Shown piece by piece: positions 11,731 through 24,104 of a stretch of 64,000 nucleotides of DNA (position 1 is the stretch's first letter; each line of letters opens with the position of its first letter). The notes under the pieces are model-generated. The model worked only from the letters and a program-made list of their open reading frames with translations. It was not told the origin of the DNA and did no database searches. Source of the DNA: Buttiauxella sp. B2 (GTDB lineage Bacteria; Pseudomonadota; Gammaproteobacteria; Enterobacterales; Enterobacteriaceae); assembly GCF_006376615.1 (NCBI RefSeq), contig NZ_VEXQ01000017.1:34420-98419 (forward strand), written 5' to 3'. The position numbers and the translations under genes are program-made.

Positions 11731-13563
11731 TTAAAACGGAAATAACATCGGCACCATCACCACGCTCACCACCATTACAATCACGGTAAACGGCACACCC
11801 ATTTTCACAAAATCACTGAATTTATAATTCCCCGGCCCCAGAACCAGCGTGTTTACAGGGGACGATACTGGCGTCATAAATGCTGCTGATGCGGCCAATG
11901 CCACAATCATAGCGAACGGGTAAGGCGAAACACCCATTGATTTTGCTGCAGCCAGCGCGATAGGTGCCATTAAAACGGCTGTCGCGGTATTTGAGATAAA
12001 CAAACCAATCGCAGCGCACATCACAAACAGGCAAATCAGCATAAAATGCGGGCCGTAACCGCCCCCCATATGCATTAAGCCATTAACGATTAAATCCACA
12101 CCACCAGTTTTTTGCAGCGCAAGTGCGAATGGCATCATGCCAACAATCAAAATAATGCTTGGCCAATGCACTGCTTTATATGCGCTTTCCATATCAATGC
12201 AGCGAAATTTCCCCATCAGCAAACAGGCAATGATTGCGGCAATGGTATTAGGAATTTCGTCGGTCAGCATTAGTGCAACCATCAACGCCAGGCAAAATAT
12301 TGCGTGCGGTGCCTGGCTATGCGCCGGGGATGCTTCGCCCTCTTCCACTGGCAAATTTAGCACCAGAAAATCGCGGCCTTTCATCTGCAACTGGCTAATC
12401 AGTTTCCAGTCACCGACCACCAGCAAAATATCGCCGAGCTGCAACGATTCATCGACCAGCAGCCCTTCCATTGCTTCACCATTACGGCGTAGCCCTACGA
12501 TATTCAGACCATAACGAGTACGGAAACCTATTTCGCGTATTGTTTGCCCAAGCAGCTCTGAATCTGGAATGAGAGAAACTTCAGCCATGCCAACATCAAG
12601 CGCCTGGTCTGAGAAATATTCGCCGCGCAGTATCATTGGCTCGAGCCTCTGCTCGCTACAAAACTCACGCAGATCGACTTCGGATGCGGACATATCAATC
12701 AGCAAAACATCGTGCGCACGGAACTCAGTGACGCCGGTAACGTTAACGATAACCCGTCGGAATTTACGCCATCGTTCAAGGCCGATGACGTTTGCGCCAT
12801 AGCGCTCACGCAATTTTAAATCATCAAGACGATGGCCCACCATCGGTGAACCAGGGCGAATGGCGAGACGACGCGCACGGCCAGTGAGCCGATAGTCTTT
12901 AATCAAATCGCGAAAAGTACGGCGTCGCCAATCATGTTTCCCGTCGTCTTTGTCCTGCCCTTTTAATGCAAAGCGCGCGATAAGCATGTAGCCAATACCC
13001 AGCAGTAAAATCACCAGGCCAATCGGCGTAACGCTAAAGAAGTGGAAACCCTGTAATCCTTCGCGCAACAATTCACTGTTCACCACCAGGTTTGGCGGTG
13101 TAGCGACTAACGTCATCATGCCGCTAATCAATCCAGCAAAACTCAGGGGCATCATTAAGCGTGAAGGAGACGTTTTCATGCGCATGGAAACGCTGAGAAC
13201 CACCGGGATAAATATTGCGACCACGCCAGTCGAGCTCATAAAAGCGCCCAGCCCCGCGACCGTTAGCATCAGCATAACCAACATTTTGGTTTCACTGCTG
13301 CCAGCGACATCCACCAGCCAGGAGCCCATTTTTGAGGCAACACCAGTGCGCACAAGGCCATCGCCTATAATAAAAAGCGCAGCAATCAGAATAACGTTGG
13401 GATCGCTAAAGCCAGAAAAAGCTTCGCTAAGAGTAAGTGTTTTGCTAAGAACAAAAGCAATAATGACAAGTAAAGCAATCGCATCCATGCGTATTTTTCC
13501 AGTGGCAAATAGCACCACCGCAATCGCTAATAACGATAAAACCCAAATAAGTTCCGAGTTCAA
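11731..13563 (-). CDS. yfbS: SLC13/DASS-family transporter YfbS with RCK_C domains
   Basis: Inner-membrane protein of 610 residues, predicted sodium/anion symporter-like (citrate transporter family). Hydrophobic helices fill residues 1-200 and 420-610. The cytoplasmic loop (about 205-400) holds two RCK_C/TrkA-C type regulatory domains ([23 protein letters not shown] and [24 protein letters not shown] regions). Substrate is not established. The family motifs [12 protein letters not shown] and [16 protein letters not shown] are present. It has its own transcription unit, since a terminator for hxpA lies just upstream. Confidence 0.93.
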   Translation of the reverse strand: MNSELIWVLSLLAIAVVLFATGKIRMDAIALLVIIAFVLSKTLTLSEAFSGFSDPNVILIAALFIIGDGLVRTGVASKMGSWLVDVAGSSETKMLVMLMLTVAGLGAFMSSTGVVAIFIPVVLSVSMRMKTSPSRLMMPLSFAGLISGMMTLVATPPNLVVNSELLREGLQGFHFFSVTPIGLVILLLGIGYMLIARFALKGQDKDDGKHDWRRRTFRDLIKDYRLTGRARRLAIRPGSPMVGHRLDDLKLRERYGANVIGLERWRKFRRVIVNVTGVTEFRAHDVLLIDMSASEVDLREFCSEQRLEPMILRGEYFSDQALDVGMAEVSLIPDSELLGQTIREIGFRTRYGLNIVGLRRNGEAMEGLLVDESLQLGDILLVVGDWKLISQLQMKGRDFLVLNLPVEEGEASPAHSQAPHAIFCLALMVALMLTDEIPNTIAAIIACLLMGKFRCIDMESAYKAVHWPSIILIVGMMPFALALQKTGGVDLIVNGLMHMGGGYGPHFMLICLFVMCAAIGLFISNTATAVLMAPIALAAAKSMGVSPYPFAMIVALAASAAFMTPVSSPVNTLVLGPGNYKFSDFVKMGVPFTVIVMVVSVVMVPMLFPF

Positions 13564-13604
13564 AACAAATCCTTATGAGTTGCCTCAGGGGTTAAAATAA
13601 TGGC

Positions 13605-13631
13605 ATAAAAAAGCCCCACTATCGCGGGGCT
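13605..13631 (-). terminator. Rho-independent terminator of hxpA
   Basis: Read on the minus strand: AGCCCC, an 8-nt loop, GGGGCT, then TTTTTTA. It ends the hxpA transcript before yfbS. Confidence 0.8.
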
Positions 13632-13642
13632 AAATCATGTGT

Positions 13643-14302
13643 TTAGTGTTTTCTAAGCACTTCAACTGTACCATCAGGCAACTTTTGCACCAGCAATTCG
13701 GTCAACGAATGCAGCGCATAATCGACATGCTCAAGGCGCGGCGTATCAGCCGGAGCATTAACCGCAATAACATGGCAGCCTGCAGCAAGGCCAGACAGTA
13801 CGCCCGCAGGGGCATCTTCCACAACTACGCATTCTTCAGGTTCCAGGCCTAACAATTGCGCACCAAGCAAGTAGGCATCAGGTTCTGGTTTCCCACGAGC
13901 AACACGTTCAGCAGTGACAAGCACTTCTGGTTCTGGCAATCCACCTGCTGCACGGCGAGCCGAAGCTACAGGTAGTGAACCCGAAGTCACAATAGCCCAG
14001 GGAATGCCCGCTTCGTTCAGATGAGTCAATAACTCCACGGCACCTGGCAAGGCGATAATCCCGTCAGTGTCCGCAGACTCGATTTTTTCGAGACGTAAAA
14101 ACTCCAGTTGGATCTCTTCCTCAGAAGCACCAGCCATAAAGTGGCGTAACGAAGTGATCGCCTGTTTGCCATGAATGAAGCCTAAGACTTCTTGTGGCGA
14201 AATATCGAATCGCTTTGCCCAGTTAATCCATGCACGCTCAACGGCTGGCAGGGAGTCAACCAGAGTCCCATCCAAATCAAACAAGAAACCTTTGCACTTC
14301 AC
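13643..14302 (-). CDS. hxpA: Hexitol phosphatase HxpA (YfbT)
   Basis: HAD-superfamily sugar phosphatase of 219 residues, in E. coli acting on sugar-alcohol and sugar phosphates. The DxDGT nucleophile motif is FLFDLDGTLVDS near the N-terminus; motif II is VTSGS, and the later acidic motif is VVVEDAPAGV. I chose a GTG start (protein VKCKGFLFD, aligned with E. coli MRCKGFLFD) because GGGAGA lies 6-8 nt upstream. The first ATG (14323) overlaps yfbU and lacks a ribosome site. The gap to yfbU is 13 bp, so the two are probably cotranscribed. Confidence 0.92.
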   Translation of the reverse strand: MKCKGFLFDLDGTLVDSLPAVERAWINWAKRFDISPQEVLGFIHGKQAITSLRHFMAGASEEEIQLEFLRLEKIESADTDGIIALPGAVELLTHLNEAGIPWAIVTSGSLPVASARRAAGGLPEPEVLVTAERVARGKPEPDAYLLGAQLLGLEPEECVVVEDAPAGVLSGLAAGCHVIAVNAPADTPRLEHVDYALHSLTELLVQKLPDGTVEVLRKH

Positions 14303-14315
14303 TACGCTTCTCCCT

Positions 14316-14855
<540 letters not shown>

Positions 14856-14907
14856 TTAAGTCCTGCTAAACAGTATGCCTTCCTTTATATGCGTAACCGC
14901 AGGGCAA

Positions 14908-15363
14908 TTACAAATCATCCAGAAAAGTTTTATCCAACTGTTTGAACGCACGTTTAAGCACTTCGGCCAGAGCCTGATAATCGGGTTTGCCTTCGAGTGG
15001 CGCTAACGCCTGCCCTGCGTCTTGTAATTTACCGCGAACTTCGTAGAACCAACTGAGTATTGAAGGTGGTAACGGCGTTACGGAACGTTTACCTAACCAC
15101 CACAGCCCTTGCATTGGCAAACTACAAGCGAATAAAGCGGTTGCTACAGCTGGGCCAAGCTGGCCGCCAAGCGCAATTTGCCAGGTCAGCGTGAACACAG
15201 CAAGCGGGGGCATAAAGCGGATAGCAAAACGCGTGGCACGGATGACACGGTTCTCAACGAAGACAGGCGCAAGGCGTTTATCGACAGGCCAGGTCTTCGA
15301 ATAGTGTTGTCCACGGCTGAACATGCTAAACCAGCTTGCGTGGCTATTTAAGGGTGTCGACAT
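14908..15363 (-). CDS. yfbV: UPF0208 membrane protein YfbV
   Basis: A 151-residue inner-membrane protein with two predicted helices (about 43-62 and 68-90), matching E. coli YfbV throughout its C-terminal half ([20 protein letters not shown]). The family's gene is characteristically next to ackA and oriented away from it, as here. Its biochemical role is unknown. The N-terminal 20 residues differ most from E. coli. Confidence 0.93.
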   Translation of the reverse strand: MSTPLNSHASWFSMFSRGQHYSKTWPVDKRLAPVFVENRVIRATRFAIRFMPPLAVFTLTWQIALGGQLGPAVATALFACSLPMQGLWWLGKRSVTPLPPSILSWFYEVRGKLQDAGQALAPLEGKPDYQALAEVLKRAFKQLDKTFLDDL

Positions 15364-15698
15364 GGCTTTACCTCAACTTCACATATAAAAAATAAAATTT
15401 TTGTGCAATATAACAACTCTAAATTACATGGTTCAAAATATTTTGTCTTTGACCGTCGCATTCAGGTATCCTGTGCCGGCCTTGACGGCCGTAGAAGGGA
15501 AACCGCAGGTTGTCAAATTTTTGCTCAGTTCGCTATTGCCGGAAAATCACGCAATATGGCGTAAACTCTAGAGTATTTATTCGTCATGCCAAATAAACGC
15601 TTCTGGCATGACGTTAATCATAAATGTCTGTCTCATCATGCGCTACGCTGAGAGACTAAATGACGTTTTTTTAGCCACGTATAAAAGTAGGTACTTCC
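15364..15698 (+). promoter_or_regulatory. ackA upstream region with perfect palindrome
   Basis: This 335-bp divergent region between yfbV and ackA holds no gene. At 15582-15613 there is a perfect 10-bp inverted repeat, CGTCATGCCA and TGGCATGACG with a 12-nt spacer, about 85-117 bp before the ackA start. It could be an operator or an RNA hairpin in the leader. A smaller GC-rich hairpin (CGGCC/GGCCG) sits near 15477-15491. Confidence 0.55.
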
Positions 15699-16901
15699 AT
15701 GTCGAGTAAGCTAGTACTGGTTCTGAACTGCGGTAGCTCTTCACTGAAATTCGCAATTATTGATGCTGTGAACGGTGATGAGTACCTCTCTGGTTTAGCC
15801 GAATGTTTCCATCTTCCTGAAGCACGTATCAAGTGGAAAATGGATGGCGGTAAACAAGAAGCGGCTTTGGGTGCAGGCGCCGCTCACAGCGAAGCTCTGA
15901 ACTTTATGGTTAATACCATTTTGGCACAAAAACCTGAATTGTCCGAGCAACTGACCGCTATCGGTCACCGTATCGTTCACGGCGGCGAGAAGTACACAAG
16001 CTCCGTTGTTATCGACGAGACCGTGATTCAGGGTATCAAAGATTCTGCTTCTTTTGCACCGTTGCATAACCCGGCGCACCTGATCGGTATCGCTGAAGCA
16101 CTGAAGTCCTTCCCTAAACTGGCTGATAAAAACGTTGCTGTGTTTGACACCGCGTTCCACCAGACCATGCCAGAAGAATCTTATCTCTATGCTCTGCCGT
16201 ACAAATTGTACAAAGAGCACGGCGTTCGTCGCTACGGCGCACACGGCACCAGCCACTTCTACGTGACTCAAGAAGCCGCGAAAATGCTGAACAAGCCAGT
16301 GGAAGAAGTGAACATCATCACTTGCCACTTGGGCAACGGCGGTTCTGTTTCTGCAATCCGTAACGGCAAGTGTGTTGACACCTCTATGGGTCTAACTCCG
16401 CTGGAAGGTCTGGTCATGGGCACCCGCTCTGGTGACATCGATCCAGCGATTATCTTCCACCTACATGACTCTTTGGGCATGAGTGTTGATGACATCAACA
16501 AAATGCTGACCAAAGAATCTGGCCTGTTGGGTCTGACTGAAGTCACCAGCGACTGCCGTTATGTTGAAGACAACTACACGACTAAAGAAGATGCTAAACG
16601 TGCTATGGATGTGTTCTGCCACCGTCTGGCTAAATACATCGGCTCTTACACTGCGCTGATGGATGGTCGTCTGGACGCAGTTGTGTTCACCGGTGGTATC
16701 GGCGAAAACGCAGCAATGGTACGCGAGCTGTCTCTGGGCAAACTGGGTGTTCTGGGCTTCGAAGTTGACCACGAACGCAACCTGGCTGCGCGCTTTGGTA
16801 AATCAGGCTTCATCAACAAAGAGGGTACCCGTGCTGCGGTGGTCATTCCGACCAACGAAGAACTGGTTATCGCTCAGGATGCGTCTCGCCTGACCGCTTG
16901 A
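15699..16901 (+). CDS. ackA: Acetate kinase AckA
   Basis: A 400-residue ASKHA-fold kinase interconverting acetyl phosphate + ADP and acetate + ATP, the ATP-yielding step of acetate overflow. The N-terminal phosphate motif [22 protein letters not shown], the catalytic region [12 protein letters not shown], and the C-terminal nucleotide-binding [12 protein letters not shown] are all present. Length equals E. coli AckA. It forms an operon with pta 81 bp downstream. Confidence 0.98.
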   Translation: MSSKLVLVLNCGSSSLKFAIIDAVNGDEYLSGLAECFHLPEARIKWKMDGGKQEAALGAGAAHSEALNFMVNTILAQKPELSEQLTAIGHRIVHGGEKYTSSVVIDETVIQGIKDSASFAPLHNPAHLIGIAEALKSFPKLADKNVAVFDTAFHQTMPEESYLYALPYKLYKEHGVRRYGAHGTSHFYVTQEAAKMLNKPVEEVNIITCHLGNGGSVSAIRNGKCVDTSMGLTPLEGLVMGTRSGDIDPAIIFHLHDSLGMSVDDINKMLTKESGLLGLTEVTSDCRYVEDNYTTKEDAKRAMDVFCHRLAKYIGSYTALMDGRLDAVVFTGGIGENAAMVRELSLGKLGVLGFEVDHERNLAARFGKSGFINKEGTRAAVVIPTNEELVIAQDASRLTA

Positions 16902-16910
16902 TTCTCCTTA

Positions 16911-16940
16911 CCGCCAGCCTTCGCTGGCGGTGTTGTTTTC
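16911..16940 (+). terminator. Terminator-like hairpin in the ackA-pta gap
   Basis: A perfect 8-bp GC-rich stem (CCGCCAGC, CTTC tetraloop, GCTGGCGG) followed by TGTTGTTTTC. It likely gives partial termination or mRNA processing between ackA and pta. Confidence 0.7.
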
Positions 16941-16982
16941 TGAGTCTCACAAGCCATGCTTGTGCAACAAAGAGGTTATACC

Positions 16983-19124
16983 GTGTCTCGTACTATTATG
17001 TTGATCCCTACCGGAACCAGCGTCGGCCTGACCAGCGTCAGCCTTGGTGTTATCCGTGCTATGGAACAAAAAGGCGTTCGCCTTAGCGTTTTCAAACCTA
17101 TCGCCCAACCGCGTACCGGTGACGATACTCCAGATCAAACCACCAGCATTGTGCGTGTAAACACCAGCATCCCTACTGCTGAGCCGCTGCACATGGCACA
17201 CGTTGAGTCACTGCTGTCCAGTAACCAACAAGACGTGCTGATGGAAGAGATCATCGCCAACTTCCATAACAGCAGCAAAGACGCTGAAGTGGTACTGGTT
17301 GAAGGTCTGGTCCCGACTCGTAAGCATCAGTTTGCGCAGTCTCTGAACTACGAAATTGCTAAAACGCTGAACGCTGAAATCGTCTTTGTTATGTCTCTGG
17401 GTAACAACTCCCCAGAGCAGATGAAAGAGCGTATCGAACTGGCTCGTAGCAGCTTCGGTGGCAGCAAAAATACCAACATCACTGGCGTTATCATTAACAA
17501 ACTGAATGCCCCAGTTGATGAGCAAGGTCGTACTCGCCCAGACCTGTCCGAGATTTTCGATGACTCCACTAAAGCGAGCATCGCAAACATCGATCCTAAA
17601 GAACTGTTTGCTGACAGCCCGCTGCCAGTTCTGGGTTGTGTGCCGTGGAGTTTCGATCTGATCGCAACTCGCGCAATTGATATGGCGCGTCACCTGAACG
17701 CAACCATCATCAACGAAGGCGACATCAAAACTCGTCGCGTGAAATCTGTTACCTTCTGTGCGCGCAGTATTCCGCACATGCTGGAACACTTCCGCCCAGG
17801 TTCTCTGCTGGTCACTTCCGCAGACCGCCCAGACGTGCTGGTTGCAGCGTGCCTGGCCGCAATGAACGGCGTTGATATCGGTGCCGTTTTGCTGACCGGT
17901 GGTTACGAAATGGACCCACGCGTGAGCAAACTGTGTGAGCGTGCATTCGCAACGGGCCTGCCGTTGTTCATGGTTGATACCAACACCTGGCAGACTTCCC
18001 TGAGCCTGCAAAGCTTCAACCTGGAAGTTCCAACTGACGACCATCAGCGTATCGAGAAAGTGCAGGAATATGTGGCAAGCCACATTGATGCAAACTGGAT
18101 TGAATCCCTGACTGCAACGTCCGAGCGCAGCCGTCGTCTGTCTCCTCCAGCCTTCCGTTATCAGCTCACTGAGCTGGCACGTAAAGCCGGCAAACGTGTT
18201 GTACTGCCAGAAGGCGAAGAGCCGCGTACTGTTAAAGCAGCCGCGATTTGTGCTGAACGTGGTATCGCAACTTGCGTACTGTTGGGTAACCCGGATGAAA
18301 TCACCCGTGTTGCAGCAGCGCAAGGCGTTGAGTTGAGCGCAGGCATCGAAATCGTCGATCCAGAAGTGGTTCGCGAGAGCTACGTTGCGCGTCTGGTTGA
18401 GCTGCGTAAGAGTAAAGGCATGACCGAAGCCGTTGCTCGCGAGCAACTGGAAGATAACGTTGTGCTGGGCACTCTGATGCTTGAGCAAGACGAAGTTGAC
18501 GGGCTGGTTTCCGGTGCTGTTCACACCACCGCAAACACCATTCGTCCTCCGTTGCAGCTTATCAAAACAGCACCTGGTAGCTCTCTGGTTTCTTCTGTGT
18601 TCTTCATGCTGCTGCCTGAACAAGTTTATGTTTACGGTGACTGTGCGATTAACCCAGACCCAACTGCTGAGCAACTGGCAGAAATCGCTATTCAGTCTGC
18701 GGATTCCGCTGCTGCATTCGGTATCGATCCACGTGTTGCGATGCTGTCCTACTCCACCGGTACTTCTGGTGCAGGTAGCGACGTTGAGAAAGTACGCGAA
18801 GCTACGCGTATTGCTCAGGAAAAACGTCCTGACCTGGTCATAGACGGTCCGTTGCAGTACGACGCCGCAGTTATGGCCGATGTTGCCAAATCCAAAGCGC
18901 CAAACTCACCGGTTGCGGGTCGCGCTACCGTGTTCATCTTCCCAGACCTGAACACCGGTAACACCACCTATAAAGCGGTACAGCGCTCTGCCGATCTGAT
19001 CTCCATCGGGCCAATGCTGCAAGGTATGCGTAAACCCGTTAACGACCTGTCTCGTGGCGCACTGGTTGACGATATCGTTTACACCATCGCTCTAACTGCG
19101 ATTCAGTCTGCTCAGCAAGAGTAA
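16983..19124 (+). CDS. pta: Phosphate acetyltransferase Pta
   Basis: A 713-residue three-domain enzyme converting acetyl-CoA + phosphate to acetyl phosphate + CoA. It has an N-terminal P-loop/BioD-like domain ([11 protein letters not shown]), a central DRTGG-type domain and a C-terminal PTA_PTB catalytic domain ([29 protein letters not shown]). The start is GTG ([11 protein letters not shown]), with AGAGG about 7 nt upstream, matching E. coli MSRIIMLIPTG. The ATG at 16956 adds nine residues and is rejected. Confidence 0.97.
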   Translation: MSRTIMLIPTGTSVGLTSVSLGVIRAMEQKGVRLSVFKPIAQPRTGDDTPDQTTSIVRVNTSIPTAEPLHMAHVESLLSSNQQDVLMEEIIANFHNSSKDAEVVLVEGLVPTRKHQFAQSLNYEIAKTLNAEIVFVMSLGNNSPEQMKERIELARSSFGGSKNTNITGVIINKLNAPVDEQGRTRPDLSEIFDDSTKASIANIDPKELFADSPLPVLGCVPWSFDLIATRAIDMARHLNATIINEGDIKTRRVKSVTFCARSIPHMLEHFRPGSLLVTSADRPDVLVAACLAAMNGVDIGAVLLTGGYEMDPRVSKLCERAFATGLPLFMVDTNTWQTSLSLQSFNLEVPTDDHQRIEKVQEYVASHIDANWIESLTATSERSRRLSPPAFRYQLTELARKAGKRVVLPEGEEPRTVKAAAICAERGIATCVLLGNPDEITRVAAAQGVELSAGIEIVDPEVVRESYVARLVELRKSKGMTEAVAREQLEDNVVLGTLMLEQDEVDGLVSGAVHTTANTIRPPLQLIKTAPGSSLVSSVFFMLLPEQVYVYGDCAINPDPTAEQLAEIAIQSADSAAAFGIDPRVAMLSYSTGTSGAGSDVEKVREATRIAQEKRPDLVIDGPLQYDAAVMADVAKSKAPNSPVAGRATVFIFPDLNTGNTTYKAVQRSADLISIGPMLQGMRKPVNDLSRGALVDDIVYTIALTAIQSAQQE

Positions 19125-19138
19125 GTCTTTCTGAGAAA

Positions 19139-19172
19139 CAAAAAGGCCGCATTAATATGCGGCCTTTTTTAT
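19139..19172. terminator. Rho-independent terminator after pta
   Basis: AAGGCCGCA / TGCGGCCTT stem with a 6-nt loop and T-runs on both strands. It ends pta on the plus strand and could serve yfcD from the other side. Confidence 0.88.
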
Positions 19173-19266
19173 AATTGGTGTTTTTGTCACAGTCAAAAAC
19201 ATTCAAAAATTTGCTATTTGGATGTTCACTGATTAACAATCAAAACATAACCAACTGATAAATAAA

Positions 19267-19812
19267 TTATTCCGCAGCAGCAGTATGCTGGGATTCATTT
19301 TTAGCGTTGCGGGTCATCCACAGCGCCAATGCTTTCAGAGAGTCTGGCGTAAAGTCGTCACAACGCGCGGTTATTTCTTCCGGCGACATCCAACACACTT
19401 CGCTCACTTCTTCTTCCTGCAATGCAAACGGGCCATGAGAAACGCAGCTAAACAAGCTTCCCCAAACGCGACAGTTGGCATCTTCAAAGTAGAACTGACC
19501 ATGCTCGGCAAATGGTACCCCCGCAATACCCAGCTCTTCTTCAGCCTCACGGCGAGCGGAGTCCAGCAATTGCTCGTCGGCCTGAACCACACCGCCTGCA
19601 GTAGCATCTAACATGCCTGGCATAAAATCTTTGGTTTCAGTACGGCGTTGCACCAAAATCTTACCCATACCATCGTGTACGACGATGTAGGTTGCGCGAT
19701 GTCTTAAGCGCTGCGCACGCATTTGCTCACGGCTTGACTGCGCGATTACTTCATTGTCTTCATTAACAATGTCTACCCATTCCATGCCAACAACATGACT
19801 CTGTTCCACCAT
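19267..19812 (-). CDS. yfcD: Nudix hydrolase YfcD
   Basis: A 181-residue protein with a Nudix domain related to isopentenyl-diphosphate isomerase-like hydrolases. The Nudix box is visible around residues 75-97 ([20 protein letters not shown] followed by ELGI), with the REXXEE catalytic core intact. Substrate is unknown. The start (MVEQSHVVG) differs from E. coli (MEQRRLAST) over the first ten residues, then aligns without gaps. It is 58 bp upstream of nothing else in its unit; yfcE lies behind it on the same strand. Confidence 0.93.
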   Translation of the reverse strand: MVEQSHVVGMEWVDIVNEDNEVIAQSSREQMRAQRLRHRATYIVVHDGMGKILVQRRTETKDFMPGMLDATAGGVVQADEQLLDSARREAEEELGIAGVPFAEHGQFYFEDANCRVWGSLFSCVSHGPFALQEEEVSEVCWMSPEEITARCDDFTPDSLKALALWMTRNAKNESQHTAAAE

Positions 19813-19870
19813 CGGGGAAACCTTATTTCAGGGCGCTCTTTGGCGCGTTATCGGTTTAACTCACGGTAAG

Positions 19871-20422
19871 TTACGGGGTAATCTCAACCTGTGCAATAAC
19901 CCCATCGTTATTCAGTGCGTGAATGCTCAGAACACCGTCGTTTAGCATGCCATAACTCGCTTCAAATCCACCTTTGGGGATGCTCACCGAGCCTGGATTA
20001 AAGAGATAAACCATATCTTGCTTTTCGGCCAATGGGATATGGGTATGACCAAAAACCAGAACGTCGTTTTCTGCCAGCGGAGGCAATTTATCAGGATTGT
20101 AGAGATGCCCATGCGTCACGAATAAGCGCTGGTCATCCATCAGTATCTGCTGCCAGGGAGCCGTTATTGGAAAATGGAGCAGCATCTGGTCAACTTCACT
20201 GTCACAGTTACCACGTACCGCAATAATCTTGTCTGCAATACTGTTAAACCGCTCTGCAACCGCACCTGGATTGTAACCTGCCGGGAGCGCATTGCGTGGC
20301 CCGTGATTGAGCACATCACCCAGTAATATCAGCCATTTCGCGCCACTCCGCTCAAAATGTGCCAATACCTGCTCAGTAGCTGGCAGCGAACCATGAATAT
20401 CTGAGGCAAACATCAGCTTCAT
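19871..20422 (-). CDS. yfcE: Metallo-phosphodiesterase YfcE
   Basis: A 183-residue calcineurin-like phosphodiesterase; the E. coli enzyme hydrolyses phosphodiester model substrates and its natural substrate is not settled. The dimetal motifs are in order: FASDIHGS (residues 5-12), LLGDVLNHG, VRGNCDSE, THGH and VFGHTHIP. The E. coli form has one extra N-terminal Met. It is followed by yfcD 58 bp downstream on the same strand. Confidence 0.95.
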   Translation of the reverse strand: MKLMFASDIHGSLPATEQVLAHFERSGAKWLILLGDVLNHGPRNALPAGYNPGAVAERFNSIADKIIAVRGNCDSEVDQMLLHFPITAPWQQILMDDQRLFVTHGHLYNPDKLPPLAENDVLVFGHTHIPLAEKQDMVYLFNPGSVSIPKGGFEASYGMLNDGVLSIHALNNDGVIAQVEITP

Positions 20423-20478
20423 AAAACCCTATTCCTGTTAATGATAAGCGGAATTATCATAGCGAATTATGGTGCTAA

Positions 20479-21150
<672 letters not shown>

Positions 21151-21274
21151 TTATTGAAGATATAGCGAAAAATCGTGACTGTCACTTGAGCAAAACTCAT
21201 CTACAAAGCAAGTTTTTCAAAAAGTCTATACTCCATAGGTTTACGAAAAATACGCCTATCAGGATGGGAATGAC

Positions 21275-21904
21275 ATGATTGACCTTTACTATGCACCGAC
21301 ACCAAACGGCCATAAAATCACGCTGTTTCTGGAAGAAGCCGGTTTGGACTACGCCCTTCATCGTATTGATATTGGCAAAGGAGATCAGTTTCAGCCTGCC
21401 TTTTTGGCAATCTCCCCCAACAATAAAATTCCGGCGATTATCGACAGGCACCCTGCAGATGGCGGCGGCCCGCTGAGTTTGTTTGAATCAGGTGAAATCT
21501 TGCTTTATCTGGCAGAAAAAACAGGCATGTTGTTGAGCAAAGATCTGCGCGAGCGCGTCCACACGCTGCAATGGTTGTTCTGGCAAGTGGGAGGATTTGG
21601 CCCGATGCTTGGCCAGAATCACCACTTTAATCACTTTGCTCCGCAGCCTGTTCCGTATGCCATCGAGCGTTATCAGGTGGAAACACAGCGTTTATATAGC
21701 GTGCTCAACAAACAGCTGGAGAAAACCCCGTGGCTTGGCGGCAATGAATACAGTATTGCAGATATTGCGACCTACCCGTGGACCGTTTCACATGAGCGTC
21801 AACGCATCAATCTGGCGAATTTCCCCGCTATTCAAAACTGGTTTGAGCGCATCCGTTCGCGTCCAGCAACTGAACGGGCTTATGAACAAGCGCAAAAAAG
21901 CTGA
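21275..21904 (+). CDS. yfcG: GST-like disulfide-bond oxidoreductase YfcG
   Basis: A 209-residue member of the Nu-class GSTs; the E. coli enzyme reduces disulfides with bound glutathione rather than conjugating substrates. The N-terminal active-site segment [14 protein letters not shown] and the glutathione-binding [12 protein letters not shown] are intact. It ends six residues shorter than E. coli (215), lacking the tail after the QAQKS region, a variable extension. A GGGA sequence precedes the ATG. Confidence 0.94.
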   Translation: MIDLYYAPTPNGHKITLFLEEAGLDYALHRIDIGKGDQFQPAFLAISPNNKIPAIIDRHPADGGGPLSLFESGEILLYLAEKTGMLLSKDLRERVHTLQWLFWQVGGFGPMLGQNHHFNHFAPQPVPYAIERYQVETQRLYSVLNKQLEKTPWLGGNEYSIADIATYPWTVSHERQRINLANFPAIQNWFERIRSRPATERAYEQAQKS

Positions 21905-21996
21905 CGCCTGTGCGCCCGATGTGGGCGCAATTTTTTTTCCTCATGCATTTTGGGTATAGTCTGGGACTGAAAATAACTACATGGAGGAAACCTGCA

Positions 21997-22365
21997 ATGT
22001 CATCCCCACAACCAGACGCGATTATTAGAATCAAAAACTTACGCCTGCGTACTTTTATCGGTATCAAGGAAGAAGAGATCGCCAATCGCCAGGATATTGT
22101 TATTAACGTTACCATTCATTATCCGGCAGACAGAGCTCGCGCCAGCGAAGACATCAACGATGCGCTGAACTACCGCACCATCACTAAAAAAATCATTCAG
22201 TTGGTTGAGAATAATCGCTTCTCTTTGTTGGAAAAATTAACTCAGGATGTGCTCGATATCGCATGCGACCATCCATGGGTATCTTATGCTGAAGTAGAAA
22301 TAGATAAACTTCATGCGCTGCGTTATGCCGACTCGGTATCAATGACAATGGGTTGGCGTAGGTAG
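21997..22365 (+). CDS. folX: Dihydroneopterin triphosphate 2'-epimerase FolX
   Basis: A 122-residue FolB-family tunnelling-fold enzyme that epimerises dihydroneopterin triphosphate to the monapterin form. The family motif [18 protein letters not shown] and the catalytic region [11 protein letters not shown] are present. The start [11 protein letters not shown] was chosen because GGAGG lies 10 nt upstream (21984-21988); the 29-codon upstream extension to 21910 is not conserved. yfcH follows 22 bp downstream on the same strand. Confidence 0.96.
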   Translation: MSSPQPDAIIRIKNLRLRTFIGIKEEEIANRQDIVINVTIHYPADRARASEDINDALNYRTITKKIIQLVENNRFSLLEKLTQDVLDIACDHPWVSYAEVEIDKLHALRYADSVSMTMGWRR

Positions 22366-22387
22366 GCGCAAACGGCTGGAGACGAGT

Positions 22388-23281
22388 ATGCGGATACTGA
22401 TTACCGGCGGAACCGGGTTGATTGGCAGCCATCTGGTGCCACGTTTGTTGGAATTAGGGCACGATGTCACCGTGGTGACAAGAAACCCCGACAAGGCCCG
22501 TACACGACTTGATGCTAACGCCACACTATGGAAAGGGCTCGGTGAGCATCCCAATCTCGATGGATTTGACGCAGTTATTAATCTGGCTGGCGAACCAATT
22601 GCAGACAAGCGTTGGACGGAGGCGCAAAAACAGCGCCTGTGCCAAAGCCGCTGGCAAATCACCGAACGTCTGGTCGAGATGTTTAAAGCCAGTCAGACGC
22701 CGCCATCAGTGCTCATTTCCGGATCAGCTGCCGGATATTACGGTGACCTCGGCGAAGTCGTCGTCAACGAAGATGAGCCACCACATAACGAGTTTACCCA
22801 TAAACTTTGCGCCCGCTGGGAGCAAATCGCCTGTGGTGCGCAAACTGAGCACACTCGTGTTTGCCTTTTGCGTACTGGTGTGGTGCTGGCTCCTAAAGGT
22901 GGGATTCTGGCAAAACTGTTGCCCATCTTCCGCTTAGGTCTTGGCGGGCCGATGGGTTCAGGTCGCCAGTATCTGGCATGGATTCATATTGATGACATGG
23001 TCAACGGCATTCTCTGGCTGCTAAATAACGACCTGCGCGGGCCATTTAATATGGTTGCGCCCTATCCGGTCCGCAACGAACAGTTCTCCCACGCGCTTGG
23101 GCAAGCGTTAAACCGCCCTGCGTTCATGCGTGCGCCAGCAACGGCTGTCAAAATGATGATGGGGGAATCTTCGGTGTTGGTACTAGGTGGTCAGCGGGCA
23201 TTGCCAAAACGGCTTGAAGAGTCAGGATTTGGCTTCCGTTGGTACGACCTGGAAGAAGCACTTGGGGATGTGGTTCGCTAG
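22388..23281 (+). CDS. yfcH: NAD(P)-binding epimerase-family protein YfcH
   Basis: A 297-residue SDR39U1-type extended short-chain dehydrogenase-like protein. The Rossmann motif is [10 protein letters not shown] (residues 6-15); the C-terminal DUF1731 segment ends in [13 protein letters not shown]. The enzymatic substrate is unknown. It is co-directional with folX and followed by a strong terminator. Confidence 0.94.
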   Translation: MRILITGGTGLIGSHLVPRLLELGHDVTVVTRNPDKARTRLDANATLWKGLGEHPNLDGFDAVINLAGEPIADKRWTEAQKQRLCQSRWQITERLVEMFKASQTPPSVLISGSAAGYYGDLGEVVVNEDEPPHNEFTHKLCARWEQIACGAQTEHTRVCLLRTGVVLAPKGGILAKLLPIFRLGLGGPMGSGRQYLAWIHIDDMVNGILWLLNNDLRGPFNMVAPYPVRNEQFSHALGQALNRPAFMRAPATAVKMMMGESSVLVLGGQRALPKRLEESGFGFRWYDLEEALGDVVR

Positions 23282-23289
23282 ATATATAC

Positions 23290-23319
23290 GTCCCGCCGCA
23301 TTAAACGGCGGGACTTTTT
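23290..23319 (+). terminator. Terminator between yfcH and hisP
   Basis: A perfect 9-bp stem GTCCCGCCG / CGGCGGGAC with a 7-nt loop, followed by TTTTTA on the plus strand. It terminates yfcH; on the minus strand it begins 2 bp after the hisP stop and has only a TATATA tail. Confidence 0.88.
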
Positions 23320-23320
23320 A

Positions 23321-24094
23321 TTACTTCAGCGATCCAGATAGGAACTGCTGCAAACGAGCGCTCTTAGGATTGCCAAACAGCTCTTCTGGCGTCCCTTCTT
23401 CTTCGATTAAGCCCTGATGCAGGAAAATCACATGATTTGACACGTGACGCGCAAAGTCCATCTCATGCGTGACCACCACCATGGTTTTCCCCTCTTCGGC
23501 AAGCTTTTGCATAATACGCAGCACTTCACCCACCAACTCCGGATCTAGCGCAGAAGTTGGTTCATCAAACAGCAGTACCTCCGGTTCCATAGCAAGCGCA
23601 CGAGCGATTGATACACGCTGCTGCTGGCCACCGGAAAGATGCACTGGATATTTAACCTGCTGACGTTCATCAATTCCCACTTTCTCCAGGTATTTAATTG
23701 CACGTTCTTTTGCTTCCAGTTTGCTCAAACCAAGCACCTGAATCGGTGCTTCCATGACGTTTTCCAGAACCGTCATGTGGCTCCACAAGTTAAAGTGCTG
23801 GAACACCATCGTCAGGCGAGTACGCAGCAAACGAAGCTGATTTTTATCGGCAACTTTTAGTTGCCCGTCAGTATCGCGCACAAGGTTAATGTTCTGATTA
23901 TTGACGACAATCGTCCCTTCACTCGGTTTTTCAAGGAAGTTAATGCAGCGCAAAAACGTACTTTTCCCGGAACCCGATGAACCAATAATGCTTATCACAT
24001 CGCCAGCATTGGCCTGTAAAGAAACGCCTTTAAGCACTTCATGTTGCCCGTAGCGCTTATGCAGGTCGGTAACGCTTAATTTTTTATCAGTCAT
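23321..24094 (-). CDS. hisP: Histidine/LAO ABC transporter ATP-binding protein HisP
   Basis: A 257-residue ATPase that powers uptake of histidine (via HisJ) and lysine/arginine/ornithine (via ArgT). Walker A is GSSGSGKST, the signature LSGGQQQR and Walker [14 protein letters not shown] chose the ATG giving [11 protein letters not shown]; a 12-codon extension to 24130 runs into hisM. Last gene of the hisJQMP operon. Confidence 0.97.
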   Translation of the reverse strand: MTDKKLSVTDLHKRYGQHEVLKGVSLQANAGDVISIIGSSGSGKSTFLRCINFLEKPSEGTIVVNNQNINLVRDTDGQLKVADKNQLRLLRTRLTMVFQHFNLWSHMTVLENVMEAPIQVLGLSKLEAKERAIKYLEKVGIDERQQVKYPVHLSGGQQQRVSIARALAMEPEVLLFDEPTSALDPELVGEVLRIMQKLAEEGKTMVVVTHEMDFARHVSNHVIFLHQGLIEEEGTPEELFGNPKSARLQQFLSGSLK

Positions 24095-24104
24095 GATTGA
24101 ACAC

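Noticed and set aside
17208..18674. 488-codon open frame antisense to pta
   Set aside because: It is the mirror of a highly expressed, codon-biased gene; its translation is Cys/His/Gln-rich with no motifs, and pta is intact on the other strand.
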